From Platynereis dumerilii (lineage: Eukaryota; Annelida; Polychaeta; Phyllodocida; Nereididae), in the NCBI GenBank assembly GCA_026936325.1, contig JAPTHN010000105.1, forward strand, positions 372,001 through 436,000: a stretch of 64,000 nucleotides of DNA, written 5' to 3'. The notes beneath the pieces are model-generated. The model did no database searches. It was not told the origin of the DNA and was given only the letters and a program-made list of their open reading frames with translations. Made by a program: the position numbers and the translations under genes. This document shows, piece by piece, positions 33,010 to 43,956 of the stretch (position 1 is the first letter of the stretch; every line of letters starts with the position of its first letter).

Positions 33010-34482
33010 ATGTGGGACATTCTGACCATGAACCACGCCGATTTGAGTCAACACAGTGGCCACGCTAGGTTGCCATGGACGCCCGCCATGTTGGATGTGG
33101 ACTCCGGACAAGAAAACAACATCACATCCCTGTTGATACAAGGTGAAGATCTGATTTTGAATAGACATGCTACTGACTCTCATGAACTTTCCAAACCTTG
33201 TTCTCGAGGTTTTGACATGAGCAGGAACCTGAGTCTTTGTGTAGACAATTTCCCAGCCTTGAGAATTGATGATGATGGTCATGATAGTTATATTATGAAT
33301 ACGATGTCATTGATGAACCGTTATGATGAAGTGAGACCAACTTCTGATGATGAGGCCCCGAGCTGCTCAAGTGTGCAAACCCCAGTCCCACACTGGGCAC
33401 AACAGAAATCCGGTAATGATGATTTACTCTCGTTTGGTGACAAGTCCTCCAGAGATGTAAACCAGTCACAGAACTCTCATGCTGATCTTACTGACAACTC
33501 GAAGCAGTCTGCTGAGTCGGTTGAGTTAAAGTTGGATCAGATATTATACTCACTCCAATCGTTTGACCAACCTTTACGCTCTGTTCAGTCTTTTGCAAGG
33601 GCGAATGATCTTCTGAGTGGTAAGCTGGATTGGGCCTTCAAGCAGATTGACCTCAAGTCCAAGGAGTGTGAAGAGAAGTCCAAGATCATCACCGAAAAGG
33701 ATGACGAAATATCGAGACTGAGGGAACATGTGGCTAAACTGACGACTGAGATTAGTTTGAGGTGCTGGGAGCAAAGAAAGAAGAAGAAGTCGTTGCTTAT
33801 CGGAGACAGTCTAATTAGAGATGTGGATAGCAATAAGTTAGACAACACCGATGTCAAGGTGCTGTCTGGAGGATCTGTTAATGATGTTCTGAAGCATCTG
33901 GAGGCCGCAGAGGAATCGTATAATGCTATCTACCTATGTGTGGGAACAAACGATTGTGCTTCAGGCGAAACCAACAAAGAAAAAACGAGAGACTGTTATG
34001 CCAAATTAGCACGCGCAGCTAAACAGAAAGCGGAGAAGGTGGTAGTGTCTAGTGTACCCCCAAGGCCGGACAACGATGCTAGAAGGCAGAGGGTTGAAAG
34101 TCTAAATGCCGGTCTAGTCAGTTTGTGCGCAGAGACCAAATCAACATTCGTAGACCAGAGTGACAGTTTTCTGCTTCGGCATGGTGAGGTCAATGACGGG
34201 TACCTACGTAGTGATGGATTACATTTAAGTAAACCTGGAACCCAGCGAGTAGTTAAGAATCTCCAGATCCCATTGAAAGCGAAAAATTCTGATGTGTGCA
34301 AAGCTCCTAGAAGGTCAACAGGTAATACAGTTGAGGGCCGGAAGCCTGTCAAACCAAGCACTTCAACGAACCAGAAGGAACCGCAGAGCATGAGCACACA
34401 CATGCCCTTAAAGGGTGGAAAAACGATGGAAAGGTCAAAGGATCCAGAAGCACTTTCAGTAACTTTTACCCATCGAATATAA
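33010..34482 (+). CDS. Retroelement ORF1-like protein: coiled coil plus SGNH hydrolase
   Basis: A 490-residue open frame. Residues 1-170 are polar and probably disordered. Residues 175-255 form a coiled coil (DQILYSLQSFD, then SKECEEKSKIITEKDDEISR). Residues 260-430 are an SGNH/GDSL-type hydrolase: block I KKSLLIGDSLIRDVD, block III CVGTNDC and block V DGLHLSKPG with the catalytic D-x-x-H. The C-terminus is basic and disordered. Esterase domains of this kind are known from ORF1 of CR1-like non-LTR elements, which with the coiled coil suggests a retroelement origin. Coding sense continues downstream into NADAR and CCHC segments. ATG at 33028 is an alternative start. Confidence 0.7.
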   Translation: MWDILTMNHADLSQHSGHARLPWTPAMLDVDSGQENNITSLLIQGEDLILNRHATDSHELSKPCSRGFDMSRNLSLCVDNFPALRIDDDGHDSYIMNTMSLMNRYDEVRPTSDDEAPSCSSVQTPVPHWAQQKSGNDDLLSFGDKSSRDVNQSQNSHADLTDNSKQSAESVELKLDQILYSLQSFDQPLRSVQSFARANDLLSGKLDWAFKQIDLKSKECEEKSKIITEKDDEISRLREHVAKLTTEISLRCWEQRKKKKSLLIGDSLIRDVDSNKLDNTDVKVLSGGSVNDVLKHLEAAEESYNAIYLCVGTNDCASGETNKEKTRDCYAKLARAAKQKAEKVVVSSVPPRPDNDARRQRVESLNAGLVSLCAETKSTFVDQSDSFLLRHGEVNDGYLRSDGLHLSKPGTQRVVKNLQIPLKAKNSDVCKAPRRSTGNTVEGRKPVKPSTSTNQKEPQSMSTHMPLKGGKTMERSKDPEALSVTFTHRI

Positions 34483-34800
34483 AAATCTGAAACATGCAAT
34501 TTCGTACAAACGAACATGCGTATCAGTACAGAAAGGTTGTAGAGATGGGACTACATGACACAGCTGATACGATAAGGAGAGCTGAAACACCAAGACAAGC
34601 GCAACTCATAACGGAAAAAATTGACACGGACGACAACTGGTCGGAGATGAAAAAGGACATCATGAACACGCTATTGATCGAAAAAGCTCAACAATGCCCA
34701 GAATACAGGCACGACCTGGCCACGAGTATTGGGGCAGAGGCAGATTTGGTCAAGGTCTCAATATGTTGGGAAAATTTCATATGGCAATTCGAGCCAATCT
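34455..34800 (+). pseudogene. NADAR (YbiA-like) domain segment
   Basis: The segment begins FSNFYPSNIKI, continues MQFRTNEHAYQYRKVVEMGL and ends with YWGRGRFGQGLNMLGKFHMA. These are the hallmark motifs of the NADAR/YbiA family, which acts on N-glycosidic or ADP-ribose-type bonds in NAD-related metabolism. It follows the SGNH domain directly and precedes zinc knuckles, so it appears to be part of the same protein. The coding sequence is not in one open frame, so this copy is inactive as it stands. Confidence 0.7.
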
Positions 34801-34889
34801 GCCATCGATGCAAGACCGAAATCTTGCTCGCTCGCCAGCTCGACGAAACCTGCGCCAGCAAAGAATCACGTCATGTCGAAATCCTCCGA

Positions 34890-35038
34890 CGCACAAGGAA
34901 AGGCAACCTGGGTGTTACAACTGCGGCGAAAGGGGACACTCAGCTGAGACCTGCAGGCTTCCGTCTGCCTTCTACTGTTATAAGTGCAGAGGTCAAGGCC
35001 ACAAGTGGAAGTTTTGTAGAAACAGATACGATCAATAG
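34890..35038 (+). pseudogene. Two CCHC zinc knuckles
   Basis: CYNCGERGHSAETC and CYKCRGQGHKWKFC lie 15 residues apart, after an arginine-rich stretch. CCHC pairs of this type bind RNA in Gag and in LINE ORF1 proteins. They lie in line with the NADAR segment and support a retroelement nucleic-acid-binding protein. Confidence 0.75.
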
Positions 35039-35068
35039 GTTGCTGGCCATGTAGGAAAGGCTGTTGAA

Positions 35069-35719
35069 GTGGACTTTTCTGAATATAAAACTGAACAATA
35101 TCCTGAGAGTTTTACAGCTTTTATAATGGACAATGGACACATGTCCGAGTCCTTCGCTGATGTTTATGATGTACCTAATCTTGATCTTTTGAAGTTAAAC
35201 ACTGAAAATCTTGCCCCTGATGTAGTTGAGCCTGATGATACTAGCAGTAGTAAACCTCTGTCAAGCTGTACTTTGGAAACTGTGAATGAATCAACATGTG
35301 ATGAAGTGCGGGGTAAAGAATTATGTGGAAATAATTATGATAATGATAATTTGTCTTATAATATAGATCATACTGAACTGCAATGCAACAATTTACATTA
35401 TATATCGCAAACTAAAAATGTGTGTTATAAAATACAGGTTGATAATGTGTGTGATGAACTGCATGATAATATATGTGCTGATTTACATGCAGTTGATATA
35501 TGTGATGAATTGCATGGTGCTAATATATGTGATGAATTACGTTGTGTTATGATTGGTGACGAAAAACAGGTTGTCAACACATTTGATACTGAACTGGATA
35601 ATGATAATTTATGTGATTATTTGCATGTGGTTGATATATGTGATGAATCGCATGGTGCTAATATCAGTGTTGGAGTCGAGGCCAGGACATCCGAGACCAA
35701 GACCGAGACCGAGGCATGA
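35069..35719 (+). CDS. Acidic repeat region after the zinc knuckles
   Basis: An open frame of about 216 residues, without a family match, rich in D, E, N and C. It contains loose repeats of VDICDELHGANICDELR (four to five units, 35440-35665). It shares frame sense with the knuckle segment and is probably its C-terminal extension. The last 16 residues (SETKTETEA) come from the GAGACC-type repeat that begins at about 35671, so the original end has been replaced. Confidence 0.45.
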   Translation: MDFSEYKTEQYPESFTAFIMDNGHMSESFADVYDVPNLDLLKLNTENLAPDVVEPDDTSSSKPLSSCTLETVNESTCDEVRGKELCGNNYDNDNLSYNIDHTELQCNNLHYISQTKNVCYKIQVDNVCDELHDNICADLHAVDICDELHGANICDELRCVMIGDEKQVVNTFDTELDNDNLCDYLHVVDICDESHGANISVGVEARTSETKTETEA

Positions 35720-36955
35720 GCATCCGAGACCGAGACCAAGACCGAGGCATTGCCCTCCGAGACCGAGACCGAGACCGAGGCATGAGCATCCGAGACCAAG
35801 ACCGAGACCGAGGCCGGCTCGACAAAAAGACAGTTGACTGCCAAACTATTTTAGCTTGATATATTATCGGCATTGAGCTTACGATAAGGCTATAACAGTG
35901 CAATTAAAGATTCACTCAATGACTCAAGTAAAACTCTGAAATGAAGACAATAAGGGGGCAACCATTACGCTTTTAAAGAACAGGGCATGGAACTCATCTC
36001 ACTGCAAATACTGCAATATTTTTTTAGGGAAAAAGCTACAGATTAGATTTGTTTTGATCTGACAACCTCAATTATGTTTAATTATCTACTTCTAAATCAA
36101 AAATTTTAGACTGAGATAGCCATCCACAAGAAAGTCATTTCAAGACTTTTTGGGAAAGAATTAATTAACCTTTCACCATGACTGGAAAAAAATTGGTTAG
36201 TTTTTAAAAACATTCTGAGGCAGCTTATCACTTTCATTTCGGGCTTTACTATAACTGCTTTAAAAATTACACTTTCTAGATATATGTAGATAGATACTCT
36301 GCATTGCTGGGTTCCAATTTATAAGGCAGTGGCATATTAGTGTTATATCATTATTTGGAAATTTTTTGAGGCACGGATGAGATTCTGTCACAAACTTTGT
36401 CCCATTCCATTTTTTTGAGTTGTGTTTTAAGCCAGACACTCTGGTGTGTGAAGTTAATGATCAGGTACTAACGCATCTTGCATCACATGTAAACAAAATC
36501 CTCAAAACTTCAAATGGTCATAAATATGGTCGAAATTTTACAAGAAATAATGTTCAACTCAATTAATGAAGGAAAATAAAAATTCAAAAATATTCAAATA
36601 CTGGAGGTCAATTTATAATTTCATATCTATCACAAAAAATGGCATCGCTTATAAATTGGCACTCGGTATAAAATAGGCCTAGATATAGACAGTCTTAAAA
36701 GACAAGCAGAAAATGATTCTATCAGATTCTAATATATAGGATAATAGGTTCCTCATATTAAATAAACTGACAGATAATTATACTTAGCCGACAGGAAAAT
36801 TTTGTTTGACTGTTCCAGCAAAATTGTACTTTATTAATTTTGCTGGCCTTGGACGTGCCTCGGACAAATATCCGAGGCCAGAAGGCCCGAGACCGAGTCC
36901 AAGGCCAAGGATTGGTCATCCGAGACCGAGACCGAGGCCGAGGCCATCAAAAGTG
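35671..36955 (+). repeat. Dispersed repeat with GAGACC hexamer arrays, copy 1
   Basis: Begins GGAGTCGAGGCC, followed by hexamer-type repeats (CGAGACCGAGACCGAGGC) to 35825, then unique sequence shared with 49434-49880 (CAACAGTGCAAT, GATTCACTCA, GACAATAAGGGGG). A second hexamer block lies at 36860-36950. Frames rich in PRPRPRH or ETETE are by-products of the hexamer. Probably a non-autonomous transposon; the superfamily is not clear. Confidence 0.6.
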
Positions 36956-37640
36956 CATCATGGATGCTATTAATGAGCTGTCTCAGAGAAAATCATGCAA
37001 AATCCAGAGATCTTGACTGATGACCGACTCGGAATTGGCTAAATTTTCCACATATCAAGGTTTGGGTCTTTAAACATGTAATTCATGGTCAAAAGTCCAA
37101 ATTTCATTTTTTAAGGTTGTGCCACAGCATCTTGAAAAAAAGATGTTTTTCACTTAAAATTGACTAAAAATTCATTCCGAGCGCCCATGAAATTGCATGT
37201 TTTTAAACCTTCATTATATCTGATAAACTGCAAATATAGTCATGTAAGTTTAAAAAGTTTGTCATTTGGAACCTTAAAAATGCAAAAAATTCTTTAAATA
37301 AATTTTGACATCATTCATCTGTTTTTGGCAGCTTGCCAAAAATTTTTGAAAATTGTGAAAAACACCCTATGTTTAAGGGGGCTGTTCTCAATGCGCGACA
37401 CCTTTAGAAACCTGATTTAAAAAAAATAGGAATGCAGAACACTTGAATTTTACTAAATGGGTGTCCTTTCCGTAGGATATTTTGTTGTAAAGTTGCAATA
37501 GGTGGCGCTAATTTTCAAATTTTTCATTAAAGTGTGAAAAACTACGAAGTTCAACAGCATCTACTTAAAAGCCAGATATGAACATTTTTGGTTTAAACCA
37601 CATTTTTTGGGTGAGAGAATTGCAATATGTCATTTTCTAT
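36956..37640. other. Unassigned AT-rich stretch
   Basis: No gene, transposon end or tandem repeat recognised. Confidence 0.3.
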
Positions 37641-38360
37641 GACACTTCAAACCAATCCAAGATGGCAGTTGAGCTGGAATTCAAGATGGCCGCCAAAAAG
37701 TAAATTGTATGCAACTTTGCTCCAAATTGGGATAGAGTGGCACTATTTTGGCTTCAAAGATGGGTTTAGGGGCCCGAGAAAGTCAGTTATGATATCAATT
37801 TTCATTTTACATCCAGCCGATCCAAGTTGGCATCCAAAATGGAATTCAAGATGGCTGCCGAAAGGTAAATATTACCTCTTTTCACTCATAAATGGGATTG
37901 ATCGCCACTGTTTAGGCCCAAACATGGGTTTTTGGGGTCTGAGAATTCCATTATGATATCCAGTATAGTCCATTTACATTTTCCTACCAAGATGGTGACC
38001 AAGCTGCAATTCAAAATGGCCGCCAAAGGTGTAGTTCACCTATTTTTGCTCCAAATTGGGATTGATCACTACTATTTTTGCCCAAACATGGGTTTCGGGG
38101 GTCTTAGAATTCAATTATGATATCCAGTATAGTCCATTTACATTTTCATAACAACACAGTGTCCAGGCTGCAATTCAAAATGGCCGCCAAAGGTGTATTT
38201 CACCTATTTTAGCTCCTAATTGGGATTGATCACCACAGTTTGGGCCCAAACATGAGTTTTTGGGGTATTAGAATTCCATTATGATATCCAGTATAGTCCA
38301 TTTACATTTTCCTAACAAGACAGTGTCCAGGCTGTAATTCAAAATGGCCGCCATACATGG
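37641..38360. repeat. 164-bp satellite
   Basis: Tandem units of 164-165 bases marked by AAATGGCCGCCAAAGG at 37683, 37848, 38013, 38177 and 38341. Each also has ATTGGGATTGATC, CCAAACATGGGTTT and a GAATTCAATTATGATATCC segment. The array resumes at 39074-39345 after an insertion of about 710 bases. Divergence between units is moderate. Confidence 0.9.
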
Positions 38361-38588
38361 TCGAATATTCATTTCAAAATAATCTGCAAAGAGCTTATAA
38401 TTTCTCTCATACTTCCTAACCGCTAAGACTATCGTTTAAAATCGGCCTAAGCAAAATTGACATAACATTTAACTTAACCCTTCATTTCTCACTTAGTTTT
38501 TACAGCTGCTTGCAGTCTGTGTTGCAGGAGGATTTTTCGGTAAGCTTCTGACCAGATTTCAATCCAAATAGCTTCAAGGGATGGATTA

Positions 38589-38760
38589 TTGGGCCTTTAC
38601 ATCCTATATTTATGCACTTGTTGGGCTAATTAGGAGAGGAGGAGGACTCAGCAATGAGCAAAGTATTATTGAAACTGCCGTCCAACATAGGCCCAGGTGA
38701 CCCAGCTAGAGCTGGATTCTAAAGTTTGACCAAGCGATTGGCAGCCCTGCAAGTAGCTTC
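38589..38760 (-). mobile_element. SINE copy 2, 5'-truncated
   Basis: Minus-strand relative of the SINE at 11714: shared GGGCTGCCAATCGC, AATCCAGCTCTAGCTGGGTC, CCTATGTTGGACGGC and the tail GTGCATAAATA-AGGA-GTAAAG. Box A is missing. It lies inside the insertion that splits the 164-bp satellite. Confidence 0.8.
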
Positions 38761-38924
38761 GAAAGGCCATTTTTAATTGACACAGTTTACCTTTTATTAA
38801 CAAAGAAACACAGCTAGTAACCTTCACTGATAATATCTATTGTTGCTGCATTGTTTTATCTCAGTAATGCTTTTAATTTCTTTAAATATTGCAAAAATAA
38901 GGTTCGAAACTGCATAAATGTACT

Positions 38925-39073
38925 CGTACTCGTACTCGAGTACATTTGAAAGTACTCGTACTCGTACTCGAGTACATTCAGAAAAAGCTGTACTCGTACT
39001 CATACTCGTACTCGTAGATGTTTCAAGTACTCGTACTCGTACTCGAGTACATTTGCATGTACTCGTGCCCAAC
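38925..39073. repeat. TACTCG hexamer array with hAT-like terminus
   Basis: Runs of GTACTCGTACTCGTACTCGA in both orientations, ending in GTGCCCAACCCTG, whose complement CAGGGTTGGGCAC looks like a hAT-type end. Probably the right end of a miniature element inserted in the satellite. Confidence 0.55.
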
Positions 39074-39345
39074 CCTGCCGCCAAAGGTGTATTTCACCAA
39101 TTTAACTCCTAATTTGGGATTGATCGCCACAGTTTGGGCCCAAACATGGGTTTTGGGGTCTCTGAGAATTTGATTATGATATCCCTTTTCATTTCATTTA
39201 ATCCAAGTTGACGTTCAAATCTGGAATTCAAAATGGCCACAACAGGCATACTTCGCATATTTTTGCTCATAATTTGGATGGAACTGCCCTATGAGGGTCC
39301 AAACATGGGTTTTCGGGGTCTGAGAATTCAATTATGATATTTGTC
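39074..39345. repeat. 164-bp satellite, second block
   Basis: About one and two-thirds further units (GCCGCCAAAGGTGTATTTCA at 39077, AAATGGCCAC at 39231). It continues the array interrupted at 38360. Confidence 0.8.
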
Positions 39346-39800
39346 TTCGACTCTTCGTGTCCGAGGTCGCCTCGTACCTTTTGTCATGATGCAGCTTTGT
39401 CAAGTGTAAACAATCTCTATCCAAATATAGATAAAACTCCATTTTCAGCTACCACTTTGGGAATTCTAAGTTGGACAATACTTCAGATTTGGTCATTTGG
39501 ACCCATAAGTACAGAACAATTCATCAATATATCTCAATTAGGAGCAAAGGTAGACTTCACTTTTTGGCAATCATTTTCAATTACGTCATGGATGCCGTCT
39601 TGTAGTGGATGGAAGTAAGAGGTAAAAAAATACCGTGCAAAGCACTGGAAGGTTTGAATCTCAATTTGAAAATGAGAAGGCACATAAAGATAATGTGCAA
39701 AGGTCGGTGGAAGTATAACTGAAAAGTAGAATGCACCAGATGCACAAACATATATATATATCTGCTTGCCATGCATAGCAAGCATAAACTGAGGGTCTCC
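39346..39800. other. Unassigned stretch
   Basis: No supported gene or repeat; a short TATATA run near 39752. Confidence 0.3.
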
Positions 39801-40145
39801 AGGTAGGGAAATTTGATTCACCCAACGTCTATCCAACCAAATTCAATCTGCTTCACTTCAATGCACCAAATGCGATCCATCTCACTTCTAGGCCTAATCA
39901 CCACATTCGATCCACCTCACTTCTATCCACCAAATTGGATCCACCCAACTTCTATCCATCAAATTCCATCTAACAAATGTCATCCACCCACTTCTATCCA
40001 CCTACTTTCCCACTCATTTGAAATTATTCGTTTCTATCCACCCACTTGATCTCTCCACCCAATTGCTTCAAGCAAATTTTCTCCACCCACTACTATCCAT
40101 CAAATTCTATTTCCCCTATTCAATCTATGAAATTCTATGCAACCA
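39801..40145. repeat. Pyrimidine-rich degenerate minisatellite
   Basis: Irregular units of about 25-28 bases built from ATCCACC, CACTTCTATCC and CAAATT. Strongly strand-biased (C and T rich on the plus strand). Noncoding. Confidence 0.6.
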
Positions 40146-40319
40146 CATCATCCTATAATGATAATTGACAGAAAAGTTTGGAAAAATACCGTGCAGGCAC
40201 GTTAACCGCGGTAGTTGTTATAGGCACTATTATATGGCCTATTGGGAGGGATGGATTACCAGTCAAGCAGGCAACAGCCAACTCCAGTATCATGGCATGG
40301 CTGGGAGTGCAATACACAT

Positions 40320-41963
40320 TAGGGTGGCCCTTATTAGCATTGTAAAAAATAAAAGTTTAAAATATTGGTGGGCCACCCTCTAAAATGATGCCTATTATGG
40401 AAAAAATGATGCATGCAAATTTTCAGATAAATCGGTTAATATTTAGAGGTGGCCCACCGCCCTTGAAGTTTTTATGTTTCTAGCACAATTTTCTACTTTT
40501 GTAAACTCGCGGTTCTGTGTTATTTAGCCAATTCAAATGATACAAGAATACAAATTGCATGGTTGATCTGGTCTTAATTAGAGCTTCATTTTGAGTACCA
40601 ACTTGCATGGTCTATGATTATTTGGTATTTGGAATGCTCAACTGCAAATTTGCAGAAACCTCATGTTTGCTTGATTTCCCTTCAATATCAGATGATTTGT
40701 TCTTTGGGCAGATGATAATTAATGGAGTGATATTAGATGCAAGGGAGCAAATGCAGAGAGTTTTTAGTCTTGAATTAAAATACTTTAATAATATAATGAT
40801 TAGGGCTTTACATCCCACATTTATGTGGCTCGTAGGCTAATTATTAGGACAGAAAAAGTATGAACGGCATGACTGAAACTGCTGTAAAAATTGAATATGG
40901 GTTCAATTAACTGCCATGTTAGATCAAACCCAGTGTTTGGAAGCCCCTGAGCACTCCAAACTGAGCTAACAACAACCCTCTAATGCATTCTTAGGGAATT
41001 ATATCAAAGTCACTCTTTAAAATTTTTCCTGCAACGATGCTGTTGTTAATGAATTTGCCTTTTTGCATAACATGTGAATAATTTCATGTCAGAATATCTT
41101 GCAAATATTTAGTAGGCTTAAACAAAAACTGCATGCCACTCAGTGGTCTAGCAGTTTTTATATACAACTTGACAAGGGACTGGCCAGTTGGTAGTAGCGA
41201 ACAACCAGATTCAAATCAGTACCACATTTCACATTTGTGAAAAAAATATAACAAGAAATGCTGTTAAATCTGACACAGAATTAACCCTCCTGGCCCCATG
41301 GGACAAGAATTACCAACTGTCCTGTTGGAAAATCATAATATTTTGATAAAAGAATATGAGGAAATTAGATCTTGCTGTGATTTTTTGTCAAAACCAACAC
41401 ATTGACAATTGACACATTGACTCCTCATGTACATTTTTCAAAATTATCACGGCTTTCAAGAAATTATTCCTACCCCAGACCATGAAAGTTTTTTTTTATT
41501 ATTTTCCAGTAACAGTGATCAGAAGAAGCAGCTGGCCTCATTGGTAATCTATTTTACAAGGTCCGGTTAAGAGTTATTGCCTCCAGATTGAATTCGGAGA
41601 CATCATACATGTATATAAAAACAAACAATTTTGAAAAGAACTCCTGACGTATGTCACTTGGGGCGCATGAAAAATTGTCATAGACCATCCAAGTTGGTAT
41701 TCAAAATGAAGCTCTCATTCAACCCTGTTCAAAAAATTTAATTATGTTGTTGTATGATTTGAAATAGCTTAGTTATACAATACCGCGAATCGGCGGATGT
41801 ACGGAATCATGACTGAAATGCATGAATTTCAAGGCTCGTGGGCCACCTCTAAATATTAACCGATTTGAATGAGATTTTGCACAGCCTGTTTTTACCATTA
41901 TACGCATCATTTGAGGGGGTGGCCCATACAAATTTCAAACTTTTTTTTTTAAGGGCCACCCTA
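40320..41963. mobile_element. hAT-type element with long inverted repeats, 8-bp duplication
   Basis: A 1644-bp element starting TAGGGTGGCCCTTA and ending TAAGGGCCACCCTA. It is flanked by perfect ATACACAT copies (40312-40319, 41964-41971), an 8-bp duplication as for hAT transposons. The inverted arms reach about 290 bases: 40560-40615 (AGCTTCATTTTGAGTACC) still pairs with 41680-41725. A SINE copy lies inside. No transposase. Confidence 0.85.
40797..40970 (-). mobile_element. SINE copy 3, degraded, nested
   Basis: The minus-strand tail matches the SINE at 11714 (shared GGGCTTTACATCC, CATTTATG and GGCTAATTA on the plus strand), with a decayed tRNA-like part. It lies within the hAT-type element, so it inserted after that element. 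Confidence 0.6.
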
Positions 41964-42111
41964 ATACACATGAAGTAAAGACATCACCAAAAGTCCCAGA
42001 ATGCACTTTAATTCGGGCGATTTACCCTGAAACCATCATAAAATGTGCTAGCAGTTGTTTTTCATGACAGCCAAGAATTTTGTTCACTTGGGTCCATGAA
42101 TGGAGTAGAAA

Positions 42112-43956
42112 AGTGTCCTTGAACGAAGTTTGGGGTTAAAAAAATGTACAAAGAATCTGTCAATGCTGCATTGTAGTATGTGATCTCAGCTTCGATTTGA
42201 TGTAAAGAAATTTTGAGAAAATTGAAATTTAAAATTTTTGGTTTTTCACACCCTTGTTGAATGCAAAATATCTGCTATAGATATATAAAATGGCAGTTCA
42301 GTGATACTGAAACATCATAATTTATGTAGTGATACGTTAGTATACACAATCAGGTAAAAATATTAAAGAAAAGCCTTTTATTTTCAATTTTCACATCATT
42401 TCCAACTGTTAGGGGTGTTGCAAACTCCCCAATTTGTTTAAATCATATAAAAACATGACCATTTTGGCTTATTTATTTCTTTAACTTAGGAAAAGCGGCA
42501 AATGAACCACCAGCATGTCAGAAACTGCCTTGTTAACTTTGTTTGTGATGCAAAGTGAGATTTTTAGCATTTCACCAGTTGATGTTTTTCAAAAGAGATT
42601 CACAAAACATCTATAAAGTTATCAGACAACAAACAGTGGACACCTGCATTAATACCTACTGCTGGGATCTGACAAATCTGTATCTTCAACATAGCCTTGC
42701 ATTTAGGTTGTATTTGATATTTAAGGAAATTATATATTTTGATAAATTTTTTTTTTCTAAAATCAATACAAAAAACCGTGCAAGTGGGCTAATGAACATG
42801 TAAGATGGCCAATTCCAAGTTGTATTACAGTGTCTTTATCCATATTGAAATATAGGTTGCAATTTGTGGTCTTCTGAATGATTTTATGTGCTTTGTTTAC
42901 CCGATTTTGCCAATTGTTAAGATTATTTCTTGGAATTTAGTAGTTGCAGACTTCCAAGATTCAGTTGTTTAGTCGTATCATGCCTTTGTGCAATCAAAAT
43001 ATTGTCAAACTATTAGTCAACACATTCTACTCTGTAGTCACATAGTTAATATCAGTTATCTGTAAACTTTCCATACAAAATAAAGAGTTATCAGCATTTT
43101 TAACACGTTAACTTCACACCAGAAGTTCTGAAACAAATAATTATTGGCGAAATTGCTTGTTTTTCTTTCATGGTCAGATTGACAACAGACAAAAATGTAG
43201 GCCTATCTTATATGTATTTTCTTGCCTATTTGTTGCATTAGTGATACAAAATCTACGGAGAAAGTACTAATTTGAGAGTTTTGCACAATTTAAGAAAATC
43301 TATAACATGCCTTCTAAAATAAAGTCCCTGGACAAAAATATCATATTTAAAGAATGGACAATTGAGACAATCACATTTCTTCAGATTGGAATGAGAGGTT
43401 TTGATATTAATTTGGAGAGATGCACTCTGTAAGTGGTGGGACATATGTCTCTGAATATGGGTATAAAAATGCTACAAAATATCTAAATATGTCTTATTAT
43501 TGACTATATTGCTGCAGTGTTTGGCTACTTATCTAAGCACTCAATGAATTAGTAAACCTGTGCAAATTTAGTTGATTAGATGGTTTAAAATGTGCTCTGA
43601 GAATGTGGGATGTAGTCTAGCAAGTTTGTAACACCTTCTGAATAAATTCCTTTAAAATCTACTTAATCATAATTCTGAATTTGTTCAACTGTTAATATAA
43701 GAACCATGGTGGTCAAAGAAAGCATTTCTACATTAAACTCATTCAAAAAGATCGTTTTCAAAATTTAATAATGGATATTTTGCATGCTACAAGGGTGTAA
43801 AAAAACAAAAATTTTAAATTTCAATTTTCTCAAAATTTTCCCAACAGATTTTTTTGATCTTTACATCAAATCGAAGCTGAGACCACATCCTACAATGCTG
43901 CATTGACAGATTCTTTGTGCATTTTTTTTAAAACCTAAACTTCGTTCAAGGACACT
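42112..43956. mobile_element. Long-inverted-repeat element (AGTGTCCTTGAACGAAG)
   Basis: The left arm 42112-42275 and right arm 43770-43956 are complementary. Landmarks are AGTGTCCTTGAACGAAGTTT against its complement, AAAGAATCTGTCAATGCTGC and the segment with ATCAAATCGAAGCTGAGA. The arms are about 165-185 bases. No clear target duplication and no transposase. The interior is AT-rich and unrecognised. Confidence 0.75.

Noticed and set aside
35553-35844. Arginine-proline dipeptide frame (RPRPRPRH) and a serine-valine frame
   Set aside because: By-products of the GAGACC hexamer array.
37627-38120. Frames of 109 and 62 residues with PKWNSRWLPK repeats
   Set aside because: Translation of the 164-bp satellite.
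38824-39112. Frames rich in VRVRVL or STSTS
   Set aside because: Translation of the TACTCG array.
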